Assembly (NCBI GenBank): GCA_009779915.1
Contig: WRBA01000002.1
Location: 94,240-158,239, forward strand
Source: Defluviitaleaceae bacterium
GTDB lineage: Bacteria; Bacillota; Clostridia; Lachnospirales; UBA5962
Direction: 5' to 3'
Length of the DNA: 64,000 nucleotides
In this document: piece by piece, positions 1-8,065 of the stretch
How positions within the stretch are numbered: position 1 is the first letter of the stretch
Layout of the letters: each line of letters starts with the position of its first letter
Program-made: the position numbers and the translations under genes
Notes under the pieces: model-generated
Database searches by the model: none
What the model was told of the DNA's origin: nothing
Seen by the model: only the letters and a program-made list of their open reading frames with translations

Positions 1-1353
1 TATGATTACATCCCCCTCAGAGGGTCGTTCTCTAACCACATGGGACGCAGGCACGGCACCAACAAGGGCACCAAGCTCCATACGCTTTGCAACATAGCCT
101 TCGTCATATATTTCATGGATAAGCCCCGAGGCAACTCCAACCTGATTACCGTATGAGCTGTAGCCACGTGCCGCTTCCTGAGTGATTTTCCGCTGAGGAA
201 GCTTGCCTCTTAAAGTCTCCTCGAGAGGTGTCCTCGGGTCGCCGCTCCCTGTAATTCTCATTGCCTGATAAACATAAGCTCTCCCTGAAAGGGGGTCTCT
301 TATAGCCCCTCCAAGGCAAGTGGACGCGCCGCCAAAAGGCTCAATCTCAGTGGGATGATTATGAGTTTCGTTTTTAAACATTAAAAGCCACTCTTCTTCT
401 TTACCGTTTATATCAGCTTTTATTTTTACAGAGCAAGCATTAACTTCCTCGGATTCATCAAGGTTTTTAAGCACACCTGTTTTTTTCAAATACCGCATAC
501 CCATTTGAGCAATGTCCATAAGACTCACAGGCTTGTCCTTATCGCCATGAACCTCTTTGCGAAGTTTTAAATACTCCTCATAAGAAATTTTAATAGGCTC
601 TGAAAACTTCCCATCCTCAATTTCGACTTTTTCAATATTTGTAAGGAAAGTGGTGTGCCTGCAATGGTCAGACCAATAAGTATCCAAAACCTTTATTTCA
701 GTTATTGTAGGGTCACGTTTTTCAGTGTTTTTAAAATAATTATGGATATGTAATATATCCTCACGGCTCATTGCAAGTCCTAATTCCTCACAAAGCTCCA
801 TAAGTTTATCCTCTTGCATATCAATAAATTCATTAAGAATTTCCACGTCCCCAGGCTCAGTATGAGGAGTTTTGAGGCTTTCAGGCTTTTTAAGCGAGCA
901 TTCCATAGAATCTACAGGGTTAATGATATAGGCTTTAACTTTGGCAATTTCCTCTTCATTTAACTGACCTTTAAGTACGTAAAACTTTGAGCTTACAACA
1001 CAAATATTGTCCATCTCATCTTCGCCCATGATTATCTTTATAGCAGCCTCAGCCCAATCAGCCCTTTGGTCATACTGCCCGGGCAAATATTTCACTCCAA
1101 AGGCGCATTCATCGTTTGAAAGAGGCAAATTTTCTCTATAGCATATATCAACAGGAGGCTCAGAAAATACCGCACCTATACATTTTTCATATACCTCATC
1201 GCTTATGCCGGCTACATCATAACAATTTAATACACGTGCCCCTTGAAGGTTTTTAATCCCAAGATTATTATTAATATCGAAAAAAAAGCTCGACCCTTCC
1301 GTGCCTGCGGAAGGCTTACGCTCAACATAAATGCGCCTTATTTTGTTGTCCAT
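1..1353 (-). CDS. purL: Phosphoribosylformylglycinamidine synthase, single-chain form (N-terminal part, cut by window start)
   Basis: FGAM synthase converts FGAR, glutamine and ATP to FGAM in de novo purine synthesis. About 450 residues are visible, starting MDNKIRRIYVERKP; the gene continues leftward past the window. The reverse strand shows the family signatures DHCRHTTF and ETHNHPTEIEPFGGAST, followed by the CLGGAIRDPLSG stretch, which belong to the ATP/FGAR-binding half. The long N-terminal region before the HCRHTTF motif suggests the large single-polypeptide clostridial type rather than the small PurL of the PurLQS complex. The start ATG at 1353 follows AGGAGG. It lies 8 nt downstream of the codY stop, so co-transcription with codY is likely. 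Confidence 0.93.
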   Translation of the reverse strand, partial: MDNKIRRIYVERKPSAGTEGSSFFFDINNNLGIKNLQGARVLNCYDVAGISDEVYEKCIGAVFSEPPVDICYRENLPLSNDECAFGVKYLPGQYDQRADWAEAAIKIIMGEDEMDNICVVSSKFYVLKGQLNEEEIAKVKAYIINPVDSMECSLKKPESLKTPHTEPGDVEILNEFIDMQEDKLMELCEELGLAMSREDILHIHNYFKNTEKRDPTITEIKVLDTYWSDHCRHTTFLTNIEKVEIEDGKFSEPIKISYEEYLKLRKEVHGDKDKPVSLMDIAQMGMRYLKKTGVLKNLDESEEVNACSVKIKADINGKEEEWLLMFKNETHNHPTEIEPFGGASTCLGGAIRDPLSGRAYVYQAMRITGSGDPRTPLEETLRGKLPQRKITQEAARGYSSYGNQVGVASGLIHEIYDEGYVAKRMELGALVGAVPASHVVRERPSEGDVII

Positions 1354-1361
1354 AAATACTC

Positions 1362-1985
1362 CTACCTCCTTTTATTAAATTTATCAAGTTCTGTTGTTAA
1401 GCGCTCATTTAAAATTTTTATATGAGTACCCTTAACTCCAAGAGAACGAGTTTCAATAAGCCCTGCGGATTCAAGCTTTCTAAGTCCATTAACTATAGCG
1501 GAACGTCCTAAGTTATGCTCATCGGCGATTTTTTTGGCTATTAAAACTCCCTCGGACTCTGAGAGTTCGCCTACAACATGAATTACAGCCTCAAGCTCTG
1601 AATATGAGAGAGTTGAAAGTGCCGCCTTAACATCAGAGCTTTTAGGGCGGCTGTTTTCAATGCCTAAAATAACCAAAGTAATAAAAGATGAAATAAGCTC
1701 CCCGTATTTAAGCTCGTCCTCATTAAAAGCTTTTTTGCGCCCAAGCTCCAAGCCTCCTGTCCGCTCTCCTGAAAGAACAATTGGTAAAACCACACTTTCG
1801 AGTTCTAAATCAGATAAGCCTCCCAAAGGTTCGGTACGAAGAACAAGGGCACCCCTGTCATCAACAATACGGACTGAAGCATTAAGAGCATTACCCAAAT
1901 CCTCAGCCAATATTTTTATAAAATCGGCATAATCTAAGCTTCGTTTAATTGCGTCATAAATTGTTTGGCGGGGGCTATATTGCAT
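1362..1985 (-). CDS. codY: CodY-type global regulator with shortened sensory domain
   Basis: CodY represses or activates amino-acid and stationary-phase genes in response to GTP and branched-chain amino acids. The C-terminal winged helix (about residues 125-195) is clear: LSYSELEAVIHV, EGVLIAKKIADEHNLGRSAI, NGLRKLESAGLIETRSLG and KGTHIKILN. The protein has 207 residues, whereas Bacillus CodY has about 259. The missing part lies in the N-terminal GAF domain: after GALVLR (residue 50) the sequence runs almost directly to VVLPIVLSGERTGGLELGR, omitting the loop that holds the isoleucine-contacting residues in B. subtilis CodY. The ATG at 1985 has a GAGAGGA ribosome site, so this is not a mis-called start. 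Identity is firm; effector specificity is doubtful. Confidence 0.92.
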   Translation of the reverse strand: MQYSPRQTIYDAIKRSLDYADFIKILAEDLGNALNASVRIVDDRGALVLRTEPLGGLSDLELESVVLPIVLSGERTGGLELGRKKAFNEDELKYGELISSFITLVILGIENSRPKSSDVKAALSTLSYSELEAVIHVVGELSESEGVLIAKKIADEHNLGRSAIVNGLRKLESAGLIETRSLGVKGTHIKILNERLTTELDKFNKRR

Positions 1986-2070
1986 ATTGCCGATCCTCTC
2001 TAATTATCCTGGCAATGGTGCATAACTAGTTTCAGTCAATTTTTTTTAGTGAATAAGCTTTAAAGCACTA

Positions 2071-2086
2071 AATGAGCTTGCTCATT
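2071..2086. repeat. Short perfect hairpin in codY-topA spacer
   Basis: AATGAGC-TT-GCTCATT forms a 7-bp stem in the 347-nt gap between codY and topA. It lies next to family-B copy 1. There is no T-run in either direction, so it is not a convincing terminator. Confidence 0.5.
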
Positions 2087-2092
2087 TTGCTG

Positions 2093-2188
2093 TTTTAAAG
2101 TTTATGAACGCCACGAAATCCGTACATTTTGTAAGCAAAATATATGGATTCTCGAGGCTCGTTTAAGACCATTTTGGTCTTAAACGAC
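2093..2188 (-). repeat. Family B structured element, copy 1
   Basis: This element is homologous to 18620-18740. The shared blocks are TTTAAAGTTTATGAACGCC, CTCGAGGCTCGTTTAAGA and TTTTGGTCTTAAACGAC. It contains an outer stem (AATCC with GGATT) and a perfect 12-bp hairpin, CGTTTAAGACCA with TGGTCTTAAACG. Copy 2 has AATTC with GAATT at the same stem, a compensatory change. Both copies lie upstream of a minus-strand gene, here codY about 110 nt away. It could be a leader RNA structure or a mobile palindromic element. Confidence 0.75.
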
Positions 2189-2210
2189 TATGCCGCTTTT
2201 TGCTTCAACA

Positions 2211-2270
2211 ATGACCCGCAGTAGCGGACGAGCCGCAAGGCTCGGTTCCGGCTTTAGCCGGAAGTCTCCC
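2211..2270. repeat. Family A three-hairpin element, copy 1
   Basis: This 60-nt unit is identical to 11255-11314 except at one base. Read on the + strand it folds as three consecutive hairpins: CCGC-AGTA-GCGG, CGAGCC-GCAA-GGCTCG (a GNRA-type tetraloop) and TTCCGGC-TTTA-GCCGGAA. The single difference between copies is in the first loop. It is G+C-rich against an A+T-rich spacer. Confidence 0.8.
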
Positions 2271-2332
2271 TTTTGCGAAACCCACGCAAAAATCATTACC
2301 GCAAAACACTCGCACCGCTCTAAAAAATTGCT

Positions 2333-4438
2333 TCAACTTAGGTTATGCACTGTTGCCTCCTCGTCATTTTTATCAACAAATTCTTTTGAATAGCCGCAAG
2401 TACTATCCGAGCATACTACTTTCTTGGTTTTAGAGCCTTTTTCTACCATATAGGCACCGCAAAGCGGGCAATCTTCCCCTGCCGGTTTATTCCAAGACAT
2501 AAAATCGCAGTCGGGTGTGTTTTCACATCCGTAATATCTTCGCCCTTTTTTAGTTTTTTTAATCAATATTTTGCCGCTGCATTTAGGGCAGTTAACATCT
2601 GCTTCCTCAAAAAACGGTTTTGTATTTCTACAATCAGGAAAAGAAGGGCAAGCAAGGAATTTTCCGAATTTTCCGTGCTTTATAACCATATTGGCACCGC
2701 AGTTGTCACAAAGGATATCGGTTTTTTCGTCCTCTATGGTTATTTCACCAACTTTTTCCTCAGCTTCTATTATTTTAGGCAAAAACTCAGCATAAAACTT
2801 TCTTATAAGCTCTTTCCACTCTAAATCCCCGTCTTCAATTCTATCTAAATCATTTTCGATTTTGGCTGTAAAATCTATATCAACAATATCGCCAAAATTA
2901 TTTTCCATTATTTCATTTACAATTTCCCCAAGCTCTGTAGGGTAAAAAACCTTATTTTCTTTAACCACATAACCTCTGTGAAGTATTGTAGTTATAATAG
3001 CCGAATAAGTGCTTGGGCGACCTATACCAAGCTCCTCCAGGCTTTTTACAAGGCTTGCGTCAGAGTAGCGGGGCGGCGGCTGAGTAAAATGCTGTGTCCC
3101 GTCAATACTTACTGCCTTAAGTTTTTTCCCCTCTTTAAGTTCGGGCAGCTTTGAAGTATCATCCTCTTCATCTTCTGTACTTTTGTACACAGCCAAATAG
3201 CCCGGAAATTTTAAAGTTGAGCCGGAGGCGCGAAAAGCAGCGTTACCTGCGGCAATTTTAACCCCTAAAGTTTCAAAAACCGCGCTTTCCATTTGGCAAG
3301 CAACAAATCGCTCCCAAATAAGTTTGTATAATCTAAATTGGTCTCTTGACAATGAATCTTTTATAATAACAGGAGTAAGCCTTGTATAAGTGGGTCTTAT
3401 TGACTCATGGGCATCTTGTGAACGACCTCTTTGTTTGTATTCTATCTTTTCTTTCACAGCATATTCGCTGCCGAAATTATTTTCAATAAATGTTTTTGCC
3501 TCTAAAAAAGCTTCATCAGACACTCGTACCGAATCGGTACGGATATAACTTACAAGACCTAAAGTACCTTCCCCCTTTACATCAACCCCTTCGTAAAGCT
3601 GCTGAGCTATTTGCATTGTTTTATTAGTGGCAAAGCCTAAAGCCTTAGAAGCTTCCTGCTGCAAAGTGCTTGTTGTAAAGGGAGGGCTTGGCTTTCTTGT
3701 TTTAGTGCCAGTTTTTATTTCATCAACGACAAATTCTTCTTTTTTTATCTTGGCAAGAAGTTTATCAACCTCCGCTTTGCTTTTAAGTTCAGCCTTTTTA
3801 CCGTCGATAGTTGCAAGTTTAACTTCAAACTTACTTTTACCATCCTGAAGTTTGGCTGAAACCGTCCAATATTCCTCAGGGATAAAATGTTCAATCTCTT
3901 CTTCCCGGTCGCAAATCATTTTCATAGTTGCGGACTGGACGCGGCCTGCGCTTAAACGCCGTTTAACCTTCTTCCAAAGAAGAGGGCTTATTTTATAGCC
4001 TACAATCCTGTCCAAAATACGGCGGGCTTGCTGGGCGTCCACTAAATCCATATCAATATCTCTTGCTTGTTTAATGGATTTTTTGACCGCATCCTTCGTA
4101 ATCTCATTAAAGCTTATACGCCCTGTGTTTTTATCTTGAAGCTTAAGCGCGTGATACAAATGCCAGCTTATAGCCTCGCCTTCCCTATCAGGGTCTGTTG
4201 CGATATAAACTTTTTTTGCGTTTTTAACCTCTTTACGCAAAGTGGCTAAAATCTCACCTTTACCTCGTATAGTGATATATTTAGGCTCGAAATCATTATC
4301 AAAATCAATACCCATATCGCTTTTTGGAAGGTCTCTAACATGCCCTACAGATGCTTCTACTTTATAATTACTGCCTAAAAATTTCTTAAGTGTTTTGGCC
4401 TTTGCCGGTGATTCAACAATAACCAAATTATCTGCCAT
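2333..4438 (-). CDS. topA: DNA topoisomerase I (type IA)
   Basis: TopA relaxes negative supercoils by single-strand cleavage and passage. The TOPRIM domain is at the N-terminus (LVIVESPAKAKTL near residue 5; TDPDREGEA at 81-89). The catalytic tyrosine is Y298 in SYIRTDSVR. The C-terminus carries three four-cysteine zinc modules: CDNCGANM..CPSFPDC, CPKCSGKI..CENTPDC and CPLCGAYM..CSDSTC. The start was set at MADNLVIV (4438), which has GGAGG at the right distance; a longer reading begins at 4450 inside the Shine-Dalgarno region. Length (701 residues) is normal. It follows dprA in the same direction, with a family-D palindromic element between them. codY lies downstream across a repeat-rich spacer. 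Confidence 0.97.
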   Translation of the reverse strand: MADNLVIVESPAKAKTLKKFLGSNYKVEASVGHVRDLPKSDMGIDFDNDFEPKYITIRGKGEILATLRKEVKNAKKVYIATDPDREGEAISWHLYHALKLQDKNTGRISFNEITKDAVKKSIKQARDIDMDLVDAQQARRILDRIVGYKISPLLWKKVKRRLSAGRVQSATMKMICDREEEIEHFIPEEYWTVSAKLQDGKSKFEVKLATIDGKKAELKSKAEVDKLLAKIKKEEFVVDEIKTGTKTRKPSPPFTTSTLQQEASKALGFATNKTMQIAQQLYEGVDVKGEGTLGLVSYIRTDSVRVSDEAFLEAKTFIENNFGSEYAVKEKIEYKQRGRSQDAHESIRPTYTRLTPVIIKDSLSRDQFRLYKLIWERFVACQMESAVFETLGVKIAAGNAAFRASGSTLKFPGYLAVYKSTEDEEDDTSKLPELKEGKKLKAVSIDGTQHFTQPPPRYSDASLVKSLEELGIGRPSTYSAIITTILHRGYVVKENKVFYPTELGEIVNEIMENNFGDIVDIDFTAKIENDLDRIEDGDLEWKELIRKFYAEFLPKIIEAEEKVGEITIEDEKTDILCDNCGANMVIKHGKFGKFLACPSFPDCRNTKPFFEEADVNCPKCSGKILIKKTKKGRRYYGCENTPDCDFMSWNKPAGEDCPLCGAYMVEKGSKTKKVVCSDSTCGYSKEFVDKNDEEATVHNLS

Positions 4439-4451
4439 GATTTCCTCCATT

Positions 4452-4581
4452 GAGAATCTGTATTCAGTAATGGATTGTGCATATATTGGAGTCTGATTTT
4501 GCGCTTAAGGAGACGTTGATGCAAAGTGGCGCGAAATCAGCCGGAAATATGTGCGATTGCTTGCTGAATGCAGGTTCTTAA
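4452..4581. repeat. Family D palindromic element, copy 1 (topA-dprA spacer)
   Basis: The outer arms pair as GAATCTGTATTCAGTAA with TTGCTGAATGCAGGTTC. Inner arms around TCTGATTTTGCGC and GCGCGAAATCAG extend the stem. The whole 130-nt spacer is one long imperfect hairpin. Its reverse complement matches the element at 33523-33694 over most of its length, for example TGAATACAG, AAAATCAGACTC and CAGCCGGAAA. It starts 14 nt upstream of the topA start and ends 2 nt before the dprA stop. Confidence 0.8.
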
Positions 4582-4582
4582 T

Positions 4583-5680
4583 TTATCTTGTATACTTTTG
4601 ACCAGGCAGCTCGCTTATTTTACCTGCAAGCCCCAGCTTGGTAAGAGCCACCAGGACACTTCTTGGGTCAAGTTCTGATTTTTGGACAATATCATCTAAA
4701 TCTATTGGCTCATCACCTAATAAAGCATATACCGTTTTTTCGTTTGGCGCAAGAGGTATATTCTCATTATTATAAATTTCTTCATTAATATTATACAAAT
4801 TTTCACTTTCCACTATACCTAAAGCGTCTAAAACATCCATAGCACAAGTTGCCACATGCGCTCCTTCTTTTATGAGTTTATTAGTGCCCTCACTTCTTGC
4901 ACTTGTAATATTTCCAGGGACAGCCAGTACCTCGCGCCCTTGCTCAAGAGCGTGGTTAACAGTAATCATAGTGCCTGATTTTATACCGGACTCAATTACA
5001 ATAAGAGCTAAACTTAAGCCGCTTATAATCCTGTTTCGCAAAGGGAAATGCCATCTGTCGGTATTTGTCCCGGGCGGGAATTCGCTTATAAGGCATCCTT
5101 TTTCTTTAATTGCCTCGTAAATCTTCTCATTTACAGCCGGATAGCATATATCAACACCACTGCCAAGTACGGCTGCCGTAGGCTGCCCCATATCTAGTGC
5201 CCCTTTATTAGCTACGGCGTCCAGCCCATCAGCCATGCCGCTGACTATAATTACACCTTTTTCAGCCAGTTCTTTGGAAATTTTATGAGCAGCGGTTCTG
5301 CCATAGCTTGTAGGTCTTCTTGTACCTATTATACTAATCCATAATTTATCGAAATCCGGCATATTTCCAAGGATAAACAGCCCAAAAGGAGGATTTGGAA
5401 TATCTTGTAAAAGAGGAGGGTAGCTATCTGAAAATTTTGATATAAAATGAATGCCTTTCTTCTCCATATCAAAAAGCATTTTGTCAGGGTGAAATCTTTG
5501 CTTTATATAAATTATTTTTGACAATACTCCCTCAGGCAGGGATTTGCACTCCCGCAACTGTACCTGCGAAGCGTTGTAGACCCCTTCGGCACTTCCGAAT
5601 TTTGTCAGTAAATAGTCTATATACTGGGAGCCCGGACCATATAAATGAGCCAGCCAAATCATATGTTTTAAATCATCCAC
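4583..5680 (-). CDS. dprA: DNA-processing protein DprA/Smf
   Basis: DprA binds incoming single-stranded DNA and loads RecA during transformation; in non-competent bacteria its role is less clear. The Rossmann-like core shows IIGTRRPTSYGR, IVSGMADGLDAVANKGAL, AAVLGSGVDICYP, LISEFPPG, FPLRNRIISGLS and SGTMITVNHALEQGREVLAVPGN (split here as two motifs, SGTMITVNHAL and EQGREVLAVPGN). The last 65 residues form a winged-helix-like tail. At 365 residues the length is typical. The GTG start at 5680 lies downstream of AAGGAGG. The gene is upstream of topA in the same direction and divergent from yifB, another competence-linked gene. Confidence 0.95.
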   Translation of the reverse strand: MDDLKHMIWLAHLYGPGSQYIDYLLTKFGSAEGVYNASQVQLRECKSLPEGVLSKIIYIKQRFHPDKMLFDMEKKGIHFISKFSDSYPPLLQDIPNPPFGLFILGNMPDFDKLWISIIGTRRPTSYGRTAAHKISKELAEKGVIIVSGMADGLDAVANKGALDMGQPTAAVLGSGVDICYPAVNEKIYEAIKEKGCLISEFPPGTNTDRWHFPLRNRIISGLSLALIVIESGIKSGTMITVNHALEQGREVLAVPGNITSARSEGTNKLIKEGAHVATCAMDVLDALGIVESENLYNINEEIYNNENIPLAPNEKTVYALLGDEPIDLDDIVQKSELDPRSVLVALTKLGLAGKISELPGQKYTR

Positions 5681-5700
5681 TAACCTGTACCTCCTTTATC

Positions 5701-5773
5701 TAAGAACCAGCGGACAATAATGGGCGAATCTGAATTTCCGATCTTATTTTAAGCCGCTTGTCGTTGGTTCTTA
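5701..5773. repeat. Family D palindromic element, copy 2 (short form, dprA-yifB spacer)
   Basis: TAAGAACCAGCGGACAA at the left pairs with TTGTCGTTGGTTCTTA at the right. The left 50 nt match the left end of the 31303-31510 element almost base for base (CAATAATGG, CGAATCTGAATTTC, TTTAAGCC). Where this copy has ACAA/TTGT, the other has TCAA/TTGA, so pairing is kept. It looks like an internally deleted member of the family. Confidence 0.75.
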
Positions 5774-5814
5774 AACCAAGTATAAATAAAATCAGCCAAA
5801 AATTCAACAAAATA

Positions 5815-5842
5815 TGGACTATTTCGATATATACGTTATAAT
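5815..5842 (+). promoter_or_regulatory. Sigma-A-like promoter for yifB
   Basis: TGGACT, 16 nt, TATAAT. The -10 lies inside the longest possible yifB reading frame. Transcription would therefore begin near 5850, which supports the downstream TTG start at 5871. Confidence 0.55.
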
Positions 5843-5870
5843 TAACCTTATTAGTGAAGTAGGTGATTTT

Positions 5871-7394
5871 TTGGTTACCAAAATAACAAGCTCTGCCTTA
5901 AACGGCGTAGATGGCTATATTGTTATAGTTGAAACTGATATTGGACGTGGCATGCCCGCCTTTGATATTGTTGGGCTTCCCGGTTCTGCCGTAAAAGAAT
6001 CAAGGGACAGAGTAAAATCCGCAATAAAAAATTCAGGTATTGATTTTCCCGTTAAGCATATAACTGTAAACCTTGCTCCGGCACATACGAAAAAGGAAGG
6101 ACCTGCATTTGACTTACCCATAGCCGTAAGTATTTTAGGGGGCATTGAGGCTATAAATGCCGCTAAGCTTACTAAAGTTGTTTTTTTAGGGGAATTGTCT
6201 TTAGATGGCTCCCTTAGACCTGTTAAAGGCGTCCTTTCAATGGTTCATTCTGCTTATAAGGAAGGTTATACTAAATTTGTAGTGCCCATCCAAAACGCTA
6301 AGGAAGCTGCTTTGGTAGATGGCGCGGATGTTTATGGTGTTGAAAGCTTAAGCGAACTTTTGGCTCATTTAAAAAAGCCTCATCTTAAGCCTGTTAAAGC
6401 CGATGAAAACAATAAACCTGATTGTAATAACTTAAATGTTGGCTTGGATTTTTCTGATGTAAAAGGTCAGTACAAAGTAAAGCGCGCGCTTGAAATAGCA
6501 GCTTCCGGATATCATAATATACTTATGCTGGGACCGCCCGGGTCCGGTAAAACAATGATGGCAAAGCGTCTTCCGGGTATAATGCCGCCTCTTCAATTAT
6601 ATGAGAGTATCGAAGTAACTAAAATATACTCGGTATGCGGTCTTTTACGTCAGGAAAATGCTTTGGTTACTGAAAGACCTTTCCGCTCTCCTCACCATAC
6701 AAGTTCTTATCCATCTCTTGCCGGCGGCGGCGGAAACCCTAAGCCCGGGGAAATGAGCTTGGCGCACAAGGGGATATTATTCTTAGATGAGCTGCCGGAG
6801 TTTAGCCGAAATACTTTGGAGACTTTGCGCCAGCCCATGGAAGATAAGTCCATAACCATTGCGAGAGCTGTAAATACATTAACCTATCCTTGCGATTTTA
6901 TGCTGGTTGCCGCTATGAATCCGTGTCCTTGCGGTAATTTATACAGTGAAAATGATTGTAAGTGTTCAGGTACCCAAATCAGGCAATATATGAACAAAAT
7001 TTCGGAACCCCTTTTAGACCGCATAGATATACATGTAGAGACTACGATGCCTACATATGAAGAAGCTCAAAGTGCCTCTTCCGGTGAATCCAGTGAAGAT
7101 ATACGAGTTAGGGTTCTAAAAGCTATAGAAATACAGCGAAAAAGGTATGAATCCAGTGGAATACTGTATAATTCTCAGCTTTCCGCAAAGGAAATTGAAA
7201 AGTTTTGCACTGTAGACAAAGGCTCTAAAGAGATAATTAAAAATACTTTTGAAAAACTAGGTTTTAGTATAAGAGGATATCATAAAATATTAAAAATCGC
7301 CCGCACAATAGCGGATTTAGACGGCTCTGAAAATATTCATGAAATCCACGCCCTTGAGGCGGTGAATTTTAGAAGACTTATGCAGGAAAGATAA
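5871..7394 (+). CDS. yifB: YifB/ComM-family Mg-chelatase-like AAA+ ATPase
   Basis: ComM, the characterised relative, is a hexameric helicase that drives branch migration during recombination of transforming DNA. The N-terminal domain (SALNGVDGYIVIVETDIGRG, FDIVGLPGSAVKESRDRV, ITVNLAPAHTKKEGPAFDLP) is family-typical. It is followed by Walker A GPPGSGKT, Walker B ILFLDELPEF, a cysteine cluster in AAMNPCPCGN, and the C-terminal helical domain (GYHKILKIARTIADL). The family normally starts just before the TSSALNG segment. TTG at 5871, behind AGTAGGTGA, gives that start (507 residues), whereas the ATG at 5814 lies upstream of the predicted transcription start. It is divergent from dprA. Confidence 0.93.
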   Translation: MVTKITSSALNGVDGYIVIVETDIGRGMPAFDIVGLPGSAVKESRDRVKSAIKNSGIDFPVKHITVNLAPAHTKKEGPAFDLPIAVSILGGIEAINAAKLTKVVFLGELSLDGSLRPVKGVLSMVHSAYKEGYTKFVVPIQNAKEAALVDGADVYGVESLSELLAHLKKPHLKPVKADENNKPDCNNLNVGLDFSDVKGQYKVKRALEIAASGYHNILMLGPPGSGKTMMAKRLPGIMPPLQLYESIEVTKIYSVCGLLRQENALVTERPFRSPHHTSSYPSLAGGGGNPKPGEMSLAHKGILFLDELPEFSRNTLETLRQPMEDKSITIARAVNTLTYPCDFMLVAAMNPCPCGNLYSENDCKCSGTQIRQYMNKISEPLLDRIDIHVETTMPTYEEAQSASSGESSEDIRVRVLKAIEIQRKRYESSGILYNSQLSAKEIEKFCTVDKGSKEIIKNTFEKLGFSIRGYHKILKIARTIADLDGSENIHEIHALEAVNFRRLMQER

Positions 7395-7396
7395 AG

Positions 7397-7426
7397 TTGA
7401 CATTATATACTCTATTGTTGTATAAT
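7397..7426 (+). promoter_or_regulatory. Strong sigma-A-like promoter for the padR-lipase pair
   Basis: TTGACA, 18 nt, TATAAT, ending 36 nt before the padR start. It begins 3 nt after the yifB stop. Confidence 0.75.
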
Positions 7427-7461
7427 CAATACATTGAATATAGCGCAAAGGGGTGTTAATT

Positions 7462-8016
7462 TTGTCTTTGAAACATGGGCTGCTTGGGCTTTTAAATTAT
7501 TATCCAATGACAGGGTATCAGCTGGATAAGAAGTTTAAGGAAACATTGGGACATTTTTGGCAAGCAAAGGCTAGTCAAATATACCGCGAATTAGATGTAA
7601 TGGAACAGAGCGGCTGGCTTACCAGCGAGCGTGTTATACAGGATGAAAGACCAAATAAGCGGGTCTATTCAATTACAGCAGAGGGAAAAAATGAGTTTAT
7701 GGATTGGCTGCAATCGCCGGAAGCTTATATCAAAAATGCTGCGAATACAAAAAGTGCGTTTTTGATGCGAGTGTTCTTTGCGGGTGAAACCAGCGAAAAA
7801 GAGGCACTAGATTTGTTGCACTCATTTCGTGATATATGTATTGAGTTTGGTATGGTAATGGATAATATTAAGAAAGATATTGCTAGGTACGAGCTGGCTC
7901 ATGACCCTGAAGAAGGCATATATAGGAAATTTACAGCATTATATGGTGAAATGATGAGCCGGACAATGCTTGAATGGGTGGAAAAATGTATCGTTATGCT
8001 TGAAGACAAGGCGTGA
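7462..8016 (+). CDS. PadR-family transcriptional regulator
   Basis: PadR proteins are winged-helix repressors that usually control an adjacent gene. The N-terminal domain is typical: LKHGLLGLLNYYPMTGYQLD, then FWQAKASQIYRELDVMEQSG, and the wing RVYSITAEGKNEFMDWL. The second half (about residues 95-184) is the helical dimerisation domain of the PadR C-terminal type. The TTG at 7462 sits at good distance from AAAGGGGTG; the GTG at 7453 is within that site. The next gene, a lipase-like membrane protein 49 nt downstream, is the likely target and is probably in the same transcript. The ligand is unknown. Confidence 0.88.
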   Translation: MSLKHGLLGLLNYYPMTGYQLDKKFKETLGHFWQAKASQIYRELDVMEQSGWLTSERVIQDERPNKRVYSITAEGKNEFMDWLQSPEAYIKNAANTKSAFLMRVFFAGETSEKEALDLLHSFRDICIEFGMVMDNIKKDIARYELAHDPEEGIYRKFTALYGEMMSRTMLEWVEKCIVMLEDKA

Positions 8017-8065
8017 AGTTAAAAGATTTGTAAAGGCATCAATATCAAAGAAGGAGGGTGTATTT

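Noticed and set aside
7970..8065. N-terminal extension of the lipase-like protein
   Set aside because: It overlaps padR and has no ribosome site, whereas ATG 8066 follows AAGGAGG and starts a signal-anchor.
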